From assembly GCA_973895155.1 (NCBI GenBank), contig OZ316899.1:15252001-15316000 (forward strand): a stretch of DNA of 64,000 nt, given 5' to 3'. Below, one piece after another: positions 22,886 through 34,399 of this stretch (within the stretch, counting starts at the first letter, position 1; every line of letters starts with the position of its first letter). The notes under the pieces were generated by a model that worked only from the letters and a program-made list of their open reading frames with translations, was not told the DNA's origin and did no database searches. This stretch comes from Marsupella aquatica (Eukaryota > Marchantiophyta). A program made the translations under genes and the position numbers.

Positions 22886-24823
22886 AACTTTGTTGCTCTA
22901 GAACTACATGCTGCCTCTCCATGAGAAGCCAAAATTGGGGTATCCTTGCATAATATGGTTGCCAATCTGAACACATCAGCTGGACCAACCCCCAATGTTA
23001 GCATATCCGTCACTGAAAATAATGGGGTGCGCACTATGGTGGTAGCCATCCCCAACAAGGTACCTGTCATCCCTACTGCAACATCTTGTGATTTTTCCAA
23101 CTTACCCAGGCTAGGGTTTGTCCAAATGGGGTCATAGAGGCAGTCTAAATTGTCTTTGACAATGTAAAAGACTAAGGAAGCTTTGTCTGACAACATGCAT
23201 CCCCCTCTATGGATCTAGCTCCACTATTGCTCCTCAGGGCTCAAGAACTTTGGCTGCCCCACATGTCAAAGCTATTGATGCATCAATATGCGCAGTGCCA
23301 CACATGAATCCCATATATGGTGGCAAGGTCTCCATCAGCCCCATAGGATGTGGAAGCTCTACGAGATGTAGAAGCCCGATCACCAAAAGCAGGTCTCACC
23401 TGAGAACTAGCCATAGCAGCTAGTGGTTGCTCTAATTAAGCAATCTCAGCGTCCTTAGGATCTGTAATCACAATAGGAGCAACACCACCTCCCTATCTTC
23501 TTGCATGTGCCATACCTTGTCCATGACCACCGCCTCTACCTCCTCTTCCCTGATCATGTGTGCATTGTCCTCCTCTCCGTAACTCAAGATGGAGTGAGAA
23601 ACACCTATCCTTGGTGTGTCCACAAGCTCCACAATGATCACATTGCCGCTGATCAGGTGTTGAGGCCCCTCCTGGCCCTCTATGATCAGGGCAATATCCC
23701 TATGCATGGTCCCCACCACAGGTCCAACATCCTGATTGTTGTCTAGCATAAGAAGGCACAGGTCTCCGACTGGTAGATTCTCGTGCAATGGGCTTGTTCC
23801 TCTGGCTCTTGCGTGCAATAGGCTGTGATGTAGGTGTAGATGCAGCCTTTGGTGCTTCCTTGGCAAATCCAAAAGTCACCACTTTCTCATTCACCATATT
23901 GAGCTCAATGTGCTCAGAAAGTGTAAAAACAATTGCCAATGTGGAATCTCCATCCCTAAAAAGAGTGACATCTCTCACTCTTTGTTGCAATTCTCTGTCC
24001 AGAATTGCATACCAAAACTGGACTGCCTGGGTCTCTATCACTTCCTTGGTGATAGTGATCAATCTGTGCATACAAGTGTATGCCCCACGTAGACTCTCTC
24101 CAATCTTGCGCTGAAACTCCTTAAGACCCTTCAACTTATTAGTTCTCACACACTAATAGTTTTGCTTCAATACCTCAAAAAACTCCACCACAGGATTAAA
24201 TGCTGGCACAGCTCCAGTCCCTCCCACAATCACATTGGTATGAGTAGTGATGGATGCTATTGGAGTGGTACTAGTGGATGGTGTGCCACTCTGGCTAGTG
24301 CTGCTAGAAAAAGCAGCAGCCATGGCAAAGGGTTGGGCAACCGCACTAATGCCATAGGTGATGGACACATAATTAGGCAATCAATGTTGCCTCCATGTCT
24401 CAATCTCAACCAAATGAGCCTTCCAAAACTCATGGTAATCATCCATGTGTGGCTCCTCCAAAGCTTGAAATAAACCCTTCCATGCATGAAAGGGGTAAAC
24501 AACGTGGCATTACGCAATGTTTGCATATTGCACCACGTATCAAACTCCTCGATGAAGTCATTCAGATCAATCGTGCCAACTGCACCAGAGTATTGTCGTG
24601 GGCTCGTTGTAGCCCCGTACAGCTCTTCCATATCCCACAACAAAGGTGCAATCACCTGATGATGAGGAGAACTGGTCATAGAGTCCTTGTCGAAATCATT
24701 GTCTAAAGCTGTGCTATTGACTGCTACCAATGTCACTGGCCAAAATTGCACCTCACTCCGAGTGAAACCAGTCCGCCGTCCATCGGTTAGCCCCGCAGCA
24801 CCAGAAGAATTTGTGATGACCAA
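22886..24823 (-). pseudogene. Gypsy gag with zinc knuckles
   Basis: Minus-strand frames at 24823-24257, 24149-23700 and 23196-22886 form a gag region. The middle frame has a retrotransposon-gag helix pattern ('LKEFQRKIGESLRGAYTCM') and ends in a basic stretch with 'CWTCGGDHA'. A neighbouring frame near 23625-23585 encodes 'CDHCGACGHTKDRC', a perfect Cys-x2-Cys-x4-His-x4-Cys knuckle that binds RNA in capsid proteins. The tail (23196-22886) leads into the protease across the LTR insertion. Frameshifts and stops break it. The start at 24823 is not certain. Confidence 0.7.
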
Positions 24824-27550
24824 TCACTCAAATTGTAACCATGAATCTAATCTATGTGCTAACCCTAACGGGGAAATCTGTCCCTGCCAGTACCACAAGC
24901 ACTCACCATGGTGTGTTGGGCATCACTCCAACATCTCCATGAGAGAAATTCATAGCACAACTAGAGTGTTCGGTTGCAAACCCGAATCACTCCTATGAAA
25001 TCAAGCGCCCACACAACACTAACATGGCGCATAGGCAGGAAGCGTGTGTGGAGAGGGTCCAACAACAAGAGTGGATAAATAGCAACTCTCCACACCAAGA
25101 GTGATCACAACCCAATCACACAATGTTCATAATGCTCAATGTAGGGCCTTCATAATAGGCCTCAAGGATCCAATGTCAAATACCCAAGAATCCGTCGCAA
25201 ATGAGTTCAAACGGAGAATTATATAGATTTAGAAGTGCATATATAAAACCCCTAGGGACTCATTCCTTGGACATCAAATGTGGAAGGAAGCATGTACAAT
25301 GCACCACATAAGAACTAGCTAGTTAAACGCACGAGGGGAGGAATAGCTTTGGGATGGGTGATCTCTCACTTGTCATTATGCACAAAATCTGCCACTCCAA
25401 AATGACAACACTTGCAATTCTCCTCATGTACCAGCAGCTTGCTGGCCCGCCCGCTCTTGCTTCGCCCTCACGCCCCTCGTCCCGAGTAACCACAAGACGT
25501 CAAGAAACACTTTGCTACGCCGGGACTTAGTTTTGGGTTGACAACATTTGGCCGGCTGCCCTCCCTATTTCCTTTGCAAAATATAGGGTGTTGTTGGTGC
25601 GCAATTCGAGCTTCCGTTGTTGACCCTACTACGTATTCGGCAACACTCGTGCCTGTTTCTTCATAGAAATGCGAGTTCAATTTGTTCTCATATAGCCGGC
25701 AATCGACGCTCCCAAAATGTGTCACACGATTCAGTGTGCTGTCATAGCCGATTCAACAACATTTGCGTCTACTTCCTTCACAAAAATGGTAGATTTGCGT
25801 ACGACAACTATACAGGCGTTTCTGCCCCAAAAATGACTTCTTTCAAAATCAATTTCCTTCACATAATAGCCAGCCGACGCATCCCGTACTTATCCGGCTC
25901 AATGAACGCAGATCAAACATTTACCCTCCATAGAATACTATCGCACCCGATCTGGTTGCAGCCAATCGATACAACTCAAACACATCAATCGGCAAGCAAG
26001 GAACACAAACAATCTGCACAGACTGTCGACAAATCCGATACCACACTTCACTTCAGTGTGATCCGAATCTGATTAGAGCCGCATATAGACTACAGATCTG
26101 TCAAACCTCCAACTCCAGATCCGCTCAAGGATCAAACTCACATGGTCTTAACTTGGATCCACATACCAGCAATCCAACCAAGCACTACGATGCGCAATCC
26201 GAGATACCACAAACCGTTGCCAAACACAATCAAACTGAAAATTGAAGCTCTGTCCAAGCAGTGTTCAAGCTCAGATCTTTTGATGTAATCTCAAAAGAAT
26301 TGAATCACAATTGATGCCAACAATACGCACTCAATCCCGTCCAATCCGATCACACATATGTCAAGCCAATGCACCTTGCACTCAAGGGATTCACGTTACA
26401 TAGAAGGACTCCAACAACCATAGCCACAACATGAGCTCCTCTCCAAGGCTCAACATTGAAAGATAACCTTTCAATGCCTCACAAGAGAGAACTACCCTCT
26501 CACACAAACCTAACAAAACCTTATTGGCTCATATAGCACACATGCTAAACATACGGATCTAGATAGTACGATACACTCTAACACTACCTAGAATGGGGTG
26601 ACATCTCCCCGCTCATTGATTGGCTTGACTGTTCACGATTGAAGCTTGGTCCTTATTCCTTTGGTCCAAATTTGAGCATGCCAAAGATTTGATTCTGGGC
26701 AGTTATACAGACCCAAGAGTGATAGCCATAATGCCCTCCTAATCATGTGGTACATTAGGTGCCCCATTAGGTGCCGTGCCGCCAGCCCGAGTGGGAACTT
26801 TTAACTTCTCCTATGCCTAGAATAATCATCACAACTAAGTAACCTACTATCATTGTGCTACTAATTGTACTTCTATGTCTATGTAAGGCATACTTTATAT
26901 GTATTATGCCGTATCACGGGTTACCCGCCGTGCTGGTAGCGTCATAGTGGGTCTATTTAAGCAAATTTTCTCTGAATCTAGAGAGGGAGAACCTTGTCAA
27001 ACAACCAATTTTGATTGTTGGGGGAGTCGGGAGTCTAATTCCATTACAAACTAGGGACTAGTCGTTTGAAAATAGTACTTAGTCGTTTGAAAGTTGCATC
27101 CAAGCAATATCCATTGCAAACAGAACTACAAAAGTTTGAGTGGATGCATGTGTTCTAGGTTTTGTGTGGAGTGGAGAACCTATGTCTGTTAAGGTTCCTC
27201 CTCCCATTTTCATTCAACTAAATCCACTACCTAGTTGAAAGCCAAAGCATATTAGTGAGTTTATGGACACACCTTGGAGTTTACAAGTTTTGGAAATTGG
27301 TTTTGGTTGGCGATGCCTCCATTCTTGGGAATTCACTCCATAAAAATGGTACATCACGTGCGATGAAGGATAGGCACATTTTATTAATTTGAAGGGAGAC
27401 TTAAGAATTTTTGTAGAAGAACAATAGGGTCTTTTAAATTCAATTTTGAGACTTATGAGAACATTAGGGTCTTTCTAACCAAAATTTTGGAATATTCCAA
27501 CTTTATAGGGTTGACAAATTTTATTTTCTTACATTTTAGGGGTTTGAGGC
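24824..27550. other. Unassigned 2.7 kb, probably gypsy leader and LTR
   Basis: No coding frame I can support. I looked for a primer-binding site and LTR ends and could not place them. Around 25600-25880 similar phrases recur (CTTCCTTCACA, CGACGC), a weak internal repetition. The gypsy 5' LTR and the left edge of element A should both be in here. Confidence 0.35.
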
Positions 27551-27770
27551 CTAAAAACATCGCAGGGATGGGGAGGCATCCATATAGTGAGACCTCCGAG
27601 TCTCCATTCCAACAAAATCATAATTAATATTTGGAAGATTGTGTTGCTTGGGGCTTGTGAAACATATTATTTTGGGGAATGGTGAGACGAGAATGATTAC
27701 CAAGGGTGCGTGAAGTAACCTTCTGAATAGTATCTTCCTAACAGGGCATGAAAAATTGTTTGACACACGG

Positions 27771-29069
27771 GCTAGAGATCTCGCTAGTCTTACTAATGGA
27801 ACTGCAGGATGTGTTTCAGGCAAAAGATGTAGTGTACTAAACCCATCTGGAAGTGGGACCTTTAAAGGACCAAGACTATATCAGACTAGTTTCACACCAA
27901 ACCCAAACATTCATATCTTCTATTGAGTATTCATGGCATATAAGGCTAGCGATCTCGCTAGTATTAACGGTGGTAGTATGTAAAGAAAATAATAGAGCCG
28001 CATCAATCACCCAACCTTTATTATCTATAAGGTGAGAGTCAACATGGCCGGAACAAGGTCCTTACGGGGAGAACCTCAGTAAGCCAAGGGTATCCAATGT
28101 GACCTACAAAACCCAAAAAGGACAAAACAAACAATTGAAGAAAACTAGTCTTCTTCACATAGATGCTACCTTGTAAGCATCGGAGTTGTAATCAAACTCT
28201 GTGTTGTAATCGGAAGATGCAATGTGATCCTCTACCCAATAGATGTGGTTCTCTCTATCAATCCAATAGGCCTTCTCCTCTTTGAGTCTCTTGCGCTTGG
28301 AGGGGGCCGTGAGCTGATTCTTCTCGGTTTGGTCAGGAGCTTTGGCGGATTTATGAGATTCAAAAAGCACAGTAGAAGGAGTTTGTGGCATGATGGAGGA
28401 TGAGCCCACTGACGGCGCACAGGAACTATCATTCTTGGCACAGGGTGTGAGCCGGATGATTTCTGTGGCTCAGGGTGTGGTATATGTCTTGGAGGAGAAA
28501 CATCCTTGAGTGGGTCATCGGTTTTCGGATTGTAACACTACACCTCCAACTTGGGTATGACTACCATGCGAGGAAACAGGAAAAAAAATGCTCGTAACAG
28601 GATTTTATTTGCTGTAAGAAGGTTTTTTTTGGCAAAATGGGCCCTTTTTCTCTCATAACAAGGTTTAGATGTCAACCCGCTAGTTATAACTTGCCTCGCT
28701 AGCCAAAAATGGCCGAGCAGTTTGGTTGGATTTATCAGAGAAGGTGCTGTAAGCCAGCACAATTCAGGCAAAAATTACTAACGGTCTCGAGTTCTACTTT
28801 TCATTTCCAACTAGGGTTTAGGGTTTGGGCAATCATACAAAGACCACCCCACTACAAACATGATATTTCACCTTATGAGGGGAAAATAACCTCGCCATTC
28901 ATAGTCTGATACAATCACACCTCATTCAATAATGTAATATGATTCAGGCATCCTATTTCGTATGCACAAGGAAAAACAACAAGGGTGTTTCTCTGAATAA
29001 CCACCATTTGTTCAAATAATACACCATAAATGAACTGTTTTAAAAATGAAGGCTAGCGACCTCGCTAGC
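27771..29069. repeat. A-type palindromes downstream of the transposase gene
   Basis: Four copies of the element A palindrome: 27771-27787 (one mismatch), 27945-27961 (GCTAGCGATCTCGCTAG), 28679-28703 (decayed) and 29052-29069 (8-bp arms around CC, perfect). The last two lie between coding islands of the transposase gene, the first two just beyond its 3' end. Confidence 0.8.
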
Positions 29070-32000
29070 AAAAAAACAACCAACATATGGTATTTTTGTA
29101 TATGCTTGAAAAGAACATTCCTTTATTAATGGAAATATCTATGCTCACAACTTAGAAACAAAATATTCTACTCCTTATGGTCATGATATCATGGTCAAAA
29201 TATCTCACCCTCCGAGAAATCTAAATTAATTAAAACAAAATCCAACTTACTTCTCACTTAAAAACAAAACTCTTTCCAAAGAGGACCTGTCCATCTCAAA
29301 CCTCAAGTGCCCGTTGAGTAAGATCAGAAATTTCAGCTATGGTTAAAATAGGCTGCTTAACAATATCATCACTATCCAAGTTCAAACGGTAAACATTCTT
29401 AAAAACCCAAAGAATATGTTTGCAAGACATATAAGATTTTCCATGCGAATGCCGCTTGAAGAAATCTGGACAGGAACAACAAGGAAAAGAGCACAACTGA
29501 ATCCAATATTTTCTCGACTTACTTGGATTGTTTTCATGAGTAGCAATCAAAAACTGTGATCCCCATCCGTTTCCTTGGACGACTTTCTCAGAAGCTACGA
29601 CCCTCATTTGTTCGTCATTTGCAGCCTGAATCCTTTTCAAGAGTTATCCTGTGAAGTTGAAACGCTGCGAGTACCTTTTCCATTCCGTATCTTCATTCGT
29701 CTATTTGGGTAGGTTACATCAACCTTCTCTGGAAAAGAGTTCACGTCAATGCGAAGTTCCACCCGGTTTGGAGGAGAAACAATGCCATCTGGTTGGCAGT
29801 CCATGTAGTAGAGACCCTCAATTTGAAAACCCATCTGAATCAAGAAGTTGATTTCAGGAGGTGTTAACCCTGTCCCTCGATGAACTTTCAGAGATTGACT
29901 TGTTTTGTGACAGATATTGTTTGGACAGAAGTACAGAAGTTGAGTGTGCAGCGAAGTGATCCTCAAACCGTGGATGGCAACCCCAACAACACCGCATGAT
30001 CTTTTGTGATACCCGACTTCCTTGATGAAGTTCCTACACTCGTCTCTTCCAGAAATGGTTTGATCCATAGACCCATTGCAGACTAGACCATTTCCGTTTC
30101 CACACCTCCGGAAGTGCCAAGTCCCAAATGGTATGTCTACTTCATGTACAGCTGGTATTCGCCAAGGTGGAATATGAATTGGTTCCCCTGTACCAAGAGG
30201 AGATACAGCTTCTTCATGCAACGGCCTTGGAATTTCTTGAGTGTCATCAATCAACATATCAGTGCCATTTTCTTCATTATCAGAAAGAAGGATCACAACG
30301 GATGGGTCCAAAACAACTTCTGGACCTCTAGACGACATTGAGTGATGGAGTATTCTGGAAGTTTCCAAAACATCTTGCTTATCTTCCACCACTTTCACAC
30401 TTCCAAAATCCGAATATAGATTTCTCGGATGTACCCCCCTGGTCACTGCCTCGGTTCGCATTACCCTATCATGTCAATGAGAGTCTTCAGCACCAACTCT
30501 TGCCGAAGCAAGACCTTTTCGCTTTCCAGACTTTGTGCAAAGATCCCCGTGAAGTGGTTGGGTATGATGGAAATCGTACTTTGGAGACGACTCAAGCAAA
30601 AGATTTGATGCTTTCTTGAAAGCATCAAGAGATCCAAGAGTATTCGCATTCCGATATGCAAGTTCAAAAATGGTTGGTCCATGTCCCCTGTGACATCCCT
30701 CAATGTACGCAGCAAAGGCAGCAATCTGTCCACCAGCTCGATTTTGATCCAATTCACAAGCTTCCAACAATCCGATCTTCCTCTTCATTTGACAGGCTCT
30801 CATTGACGCATGTACAGATTCCGCTCCAATACAATTTGGCATCAATGCTGACTCCTTTGTTGTTTGAGTCTGAAATCCAATACAAAAACAACATAAGATT
30901 GTGTATCATGATGAAAGGCCCCAAACATAAACTCCCACTTAACCGGAATGCTAGCGACCTCGCTAGCCAACTCAAGTGGTTTACTTCACTTGTCAGTCTG
31001 AAGTAGTTTCCCCATTGTCGCCAACGAACAACCCACCAGGCAATCCAGCCTTGCAAAGCCCTCAATTTACCATGATGACAATTCCCTGATTCCACCACTC
31101 TTGAATCTCGTCTGCCACTCTGTATGCCTCAACATATGTTTGGAGCATTCTGAAATTTCTCCCACATCTTGTAATGCTCTGAATGTTTCCCGTCACAAAT
31201 TCCCTCCAATGTATGACGTCTCAGAGACTGAGACAAATGGAATGCATCACTATGTTCTCTTTCTGGGAACCGGACACCATCAAAGAAAACATTTCTCACA
31301 GCAATCCATCCAGCTTCAGCATTGTCAGCCATAAAACCTGCTATCTCTACCTCACTAATACCATTCTTGGCAGCAACCTCCAACATTAAACGCCATGCAG
31401 TTTCCAAAGAGTCAGCATCCTCAGCTTTCAATTCACAAGTGAATATTGTACAAAGGGCACGGTAAGTGTGATCATAAACATGAGCACTGAAAGTGAGCCA
31501 ACCTGTTGTTATCCTATGCATCACGTCAAAACTCACCCATGCCCCCTCTAAAGTTCCTCCTCTTTGCATGCGACGGAGAATGTCAACACTTGAACCTGGA
31601 CCCTTGGTACTCATCTTGAACACATGAGCTCGGATGGAATTCCCAGCCTGTCCCGGGAACATGAACCTCTGAAGGCATGGAAATCTCACACGCGTTTGCA
31701 TCTCACGAAGTGAATCCAACTCACTTTTCTTGGGATTTCCTATCTTAACACTTTGAAAAATTGCATGGAACTTTGCCGGCGATGACACAACTTTCATTGA
31801 ATTCCACAATTCAACCTCCTCTTCTTTTGAAAGATCTTGGCATGACTCGGGATGCAAAAGCGATATCAATGTACCTATAGAAATGTTCTTCACCCTGGAG
31901 GGTGTTGCTAGTGGATGAGCTATCTGGACGCCTTGAATAACTTCTTCCGCTTTCTTCTTGGCAACTCGACACTTCCCCGTTTGAACTGGATGATCATGAA

Positions 32001-32986
32001 ATCCCATATGCACAGCAAGTCGAGACATATGCTTTGATATATGTGAATCCAAGGCCGGTTTTGCGCACACATAAAACACTTAGCAGGAGAGGGCCTTACA
32101 CAAAAAGGTCTTTGGTCACAAAACCTGCAAACCAAACCTCCTTCAAGAACAAGGGAACCCGGCTGGAAGACATCTGTAAGAAGAGACCTTCCTGGGAATG
32201 CAGCTTCATTCTTGGCCCAGTCTCTTTGAATTTTGAACAATTCAAATTTTGACATTGAATAACACCTATGCAACGGACCTTGAAAACAGACCAGTGGTCG
32301 CGTGGCTTCAGATTAGCAGATGTGGTGACCAATCTTGTCCATGGATATTCATCATTATCACGGTCCATGTCTAGAAGCCCTTGCCCTTGACCAAATCTAG
32401 ATTCCACCGGAGGAAGCTCATAGACCTTGTCTCCATTGTAACTTGTGGGAAGCCAGTCAACTTGGAAATCAACCCATGCAACATCTCTTCTGAATCTAGC
32501 AAGCTCACTGGCCCCAGTAATCTTCAAGAATGCTTCAAATGCACCAATTCTGTAGACTTTGGTCAATCTATCAGAACCCACAGCCTTAGGTTCAACCACC
32601 TCCTCCTTCAAATTGTCCACCACAATTGTTGACCCCATCACCGACACCTCATCATTAATTCCTATAGACTCTAGAGGGTCCAGGTCCACAAAAACCCGTT
32701 CATGAATCATCTTAGAATTCTGTCCAAGGAAAGGGATCCCTGGAACATCTGCAAATGACTCAGGATCTTCATCCTTTCCGGAAACAAGCTCAACAATATC
32801 TCCAGACTCGACCTCCCAAACTCTTCCTCCATCAAGACTTCTTGGAATGAATTCATCCTTTCGAGCACCATGAACAGAAACAAGGAAAAATAACTTTGAG
32901 ATGTAGTCACCATTTGTGATACCAAATCTCGTCAAGAGGAATGACTCAGTCACCGGGGTGATCTTCCTCATGGAAGACACCTCCAA
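28155..32986 (-). pseudogene. Mutator-like (MULE) transposase with SWIM zinc finger, element A
   Basis: Minus-strand coding islands at 32986-32096, 32079-31129, 31098-30970, 30845-30462, 30461-29637, 29640-29296 and 28409-28155. The first island ends in a cysteine-rich stretch ('CIGVIQCQNLNC') followed by 'HMGFHDHP'. A DDE core follows: Asp in 'SFDVMHRIT' (31525-31527), Asp in 'MADNAEAGW' (31324-31326) and Glu in 'GAESVHASM' (30819-30821). The island at 29640-29296 has Cys-x-Cys ... Cys-x-His ('CCSCPD', 'SCKHILWVF'), the SWIM finger typical of MULE transposases. A 270-residue unrecognised region lies between the core and the finger. Shifts near 32235 and 32075 break the frame. It would cut and paste element A. 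The 5' exon may begin at an AG acceptor at about 33014. The tail after Lys at 28165 may splice on. Confidence 0.7.
30950..30967. repeat. A-type palindrome in a transposase intron
   Basis: GCTAGCGACCTCGCTAGC, perfect 8-bp arms around CC, in the spacer between the coding islands that end with 'TSEVNHL' and begin with 'NCIGAES'. It lies in a probable intron. Confidence 0.85.
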
Positions 32987-33184
32987 GTTAACAACATCAC
33001 CATTGCTCCTTTGCTAGAATATGACCACCAAAGCCATCGAATTGAGATGGAGAAACATTACCAAAGGTAGTGGTATAGAAGATATGTAAGAAAGTCCAAA
33101 ACGACATCTAACGGGATTAAATGTGAACGTTGAATAAACGACAAAATGTCCAACGGATACATTAAATCAAGGAGATGTAATATA

Positions 33185-33874
33185 GCTAGCGATGTCGCTA
33201 GCTAAAACCTCTTAATTTTGATTAACCACTATACATGTCATATTCTATATAGAGAGATCATTTAGAGACTATTTAGAGACCATTTAGGGACCTATAGGGT
33301 ACGATATAAAGGAATATTCTGTCAAGCCCTTCATTTTGGGGAAAAGACAAAGGAAATATAGAAGATTAGTTTTAAAGACTACTTTTTGTCAAACTTCACA
33401 AACCAAAACCTTCAACTCAGAAAGAATGTATTGCCAGCGATCTCGCCTGCAAAAATCCAGACGGTTCTAGAGGATCCATTGAGTCAATGACTAATACATA
33501 AATTTGTCAAATAAACCCTAGTTATCAGGTCAGCGATGTCGCTAGCAAAAATCACCAATATTCATCTTATCTCTTTGATGTAGTAAAGGTCAATATCCCT
33601 AATATTTTGTTGTCTTATTCAATACCCTAGTTAAGCTAGCGATCTCGCTACCCATAATGGATGACCAAGAAACAACGACTGAAAATATATTTTCCATCTA
33701 ACATCTTTAATGTTTATACTTTCTTTAGACAAATGTTGGTTTGGGGAAAGGCATTTAGAGTCCCTTAAAATTAAACAAGAATCAGAAACGCTTAAAATTT
33801 AGGGTTTACGTTCTTTTGTATTAATATATTACCGTTGAAAATCTGATGTCCATTTGGATAGCGATCTCCCTAGC
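33185..33874. repeat. Cluster of five A-type palindromes in the divergent promoter region
   Basis: Copies at 33185-33202 (GCTAGCGATGTCGCTAGC), 33433-33450 (GCCAGCGATCTCGCCTGC), 33529-33546 (GTCAGCGATGTCGCTAGC), 33635-33651 and 33857-33874 (decayed). They sit between the transposase gene start (about 32986) and the ParB-methyltransferase start (34400), two divergent genes, so they are well placed as operators or protein-binding sites. Element B has a matching cluster of five at 62922-63358. Confidence 0.85.
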
Positions 33875-34095
33875 TAAAATCTCAAACTGTAATGACCCGG
33901 AAATATATGGGTATGGTTTACTCATAAGTCTTTCCTAACGGAAACCCAATGGTAAAATAGAAGGTTGATCAACGTTAAAATTGATAGTTTCCCGTTAACA
34001 ACCTCTAAAGGGAACGTCACATGGGGGTTAATGCTGAATATTATGGTTATTCTAGTTGCTCAGCGTATTCATGACGTTCCAACTTCAACCGATGC

Positions 34096-34105
34096 TATTT
34101 AAAAG
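34096..34105 (+). promoter_or_regulatory. Possible TATA box of the ParB-methyltransferase gene
   Basis: TATTTAAAAG, about 300 bases before the ATG at 34400 and 220 bases after the last palindrome of the cluster. Position and sequence fit a TATA element; nothing else supports it. Confidence 0.25.
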
Positions 34106-34270
34106 AGACTTGCATTTTTTTATTGCCATCTGTGAGGGACGTTGGATTATTCCCTGTCAATGTCAGATACGCAGTTCACAGTATGTGGATTACTTAGGAT
34201 TATCCCTCTAATCCAACTTTGGATTCCCAGCTCGGTCCTTTGCTAATCTCGGTTGTCGTCCTCCGCTTTA

Positions 34271-34330
34271 CTTTGGATACTCTCTCGAATGAGACTTTGG
34301 ATACTCCCTCTAATCTGACTTTGGATACCA
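34271..34330 (+). repeat. 24-bp tandem repeats in the 5' leader
   Basis: CTTTGGATAC recurs at 34271, 34295 and 34319, exactly 24 bases apart, with similar sequence (CTCTCTCGAAT, CTCCCTCTAAT) between. A looser copy lies near 34217. The repeats lie in the probable 5' leader of the gene starting at 34400. Confidence 0.65.
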
Positions 34331-34399
34331 ATTAGAAGTCACCGTACTCGCTGCAACACTTCGTTCGTGTGTTACTCCCTTCCATTTCTTTATCAGCCG

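Larger units (their letters stand above)
13142..24823 (-). mobile_element. Ty3/gypsy retrotransposon carrying a DNA methyltransferase
   Basis: Order on the minus strand: gag, protease, C5 methyltransferase, reverse transcriptase, RNase H, integrase. It is interrupted by two insertions (15285-17634, 19765-22880) and cut at its 3' side by CACTA element 2. Neither LTR was identified: the 3' LTR would be left of the window and the 5' LTR should lie somewhere in 24.9-27 kb. Confidence 0.85.

Noticed and set aside
24824-27000. Gypsy 5' LTR with a primer-binding site
   Set aside because: I could not find a convincing tRNA-complementary site or paired TG/CA ends, so I did not mark LTR borders.
27551-27823. 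90-residue minus-strand frame
   Set aside because: No recognisable domain, and its start overlaps a palindrome copy.
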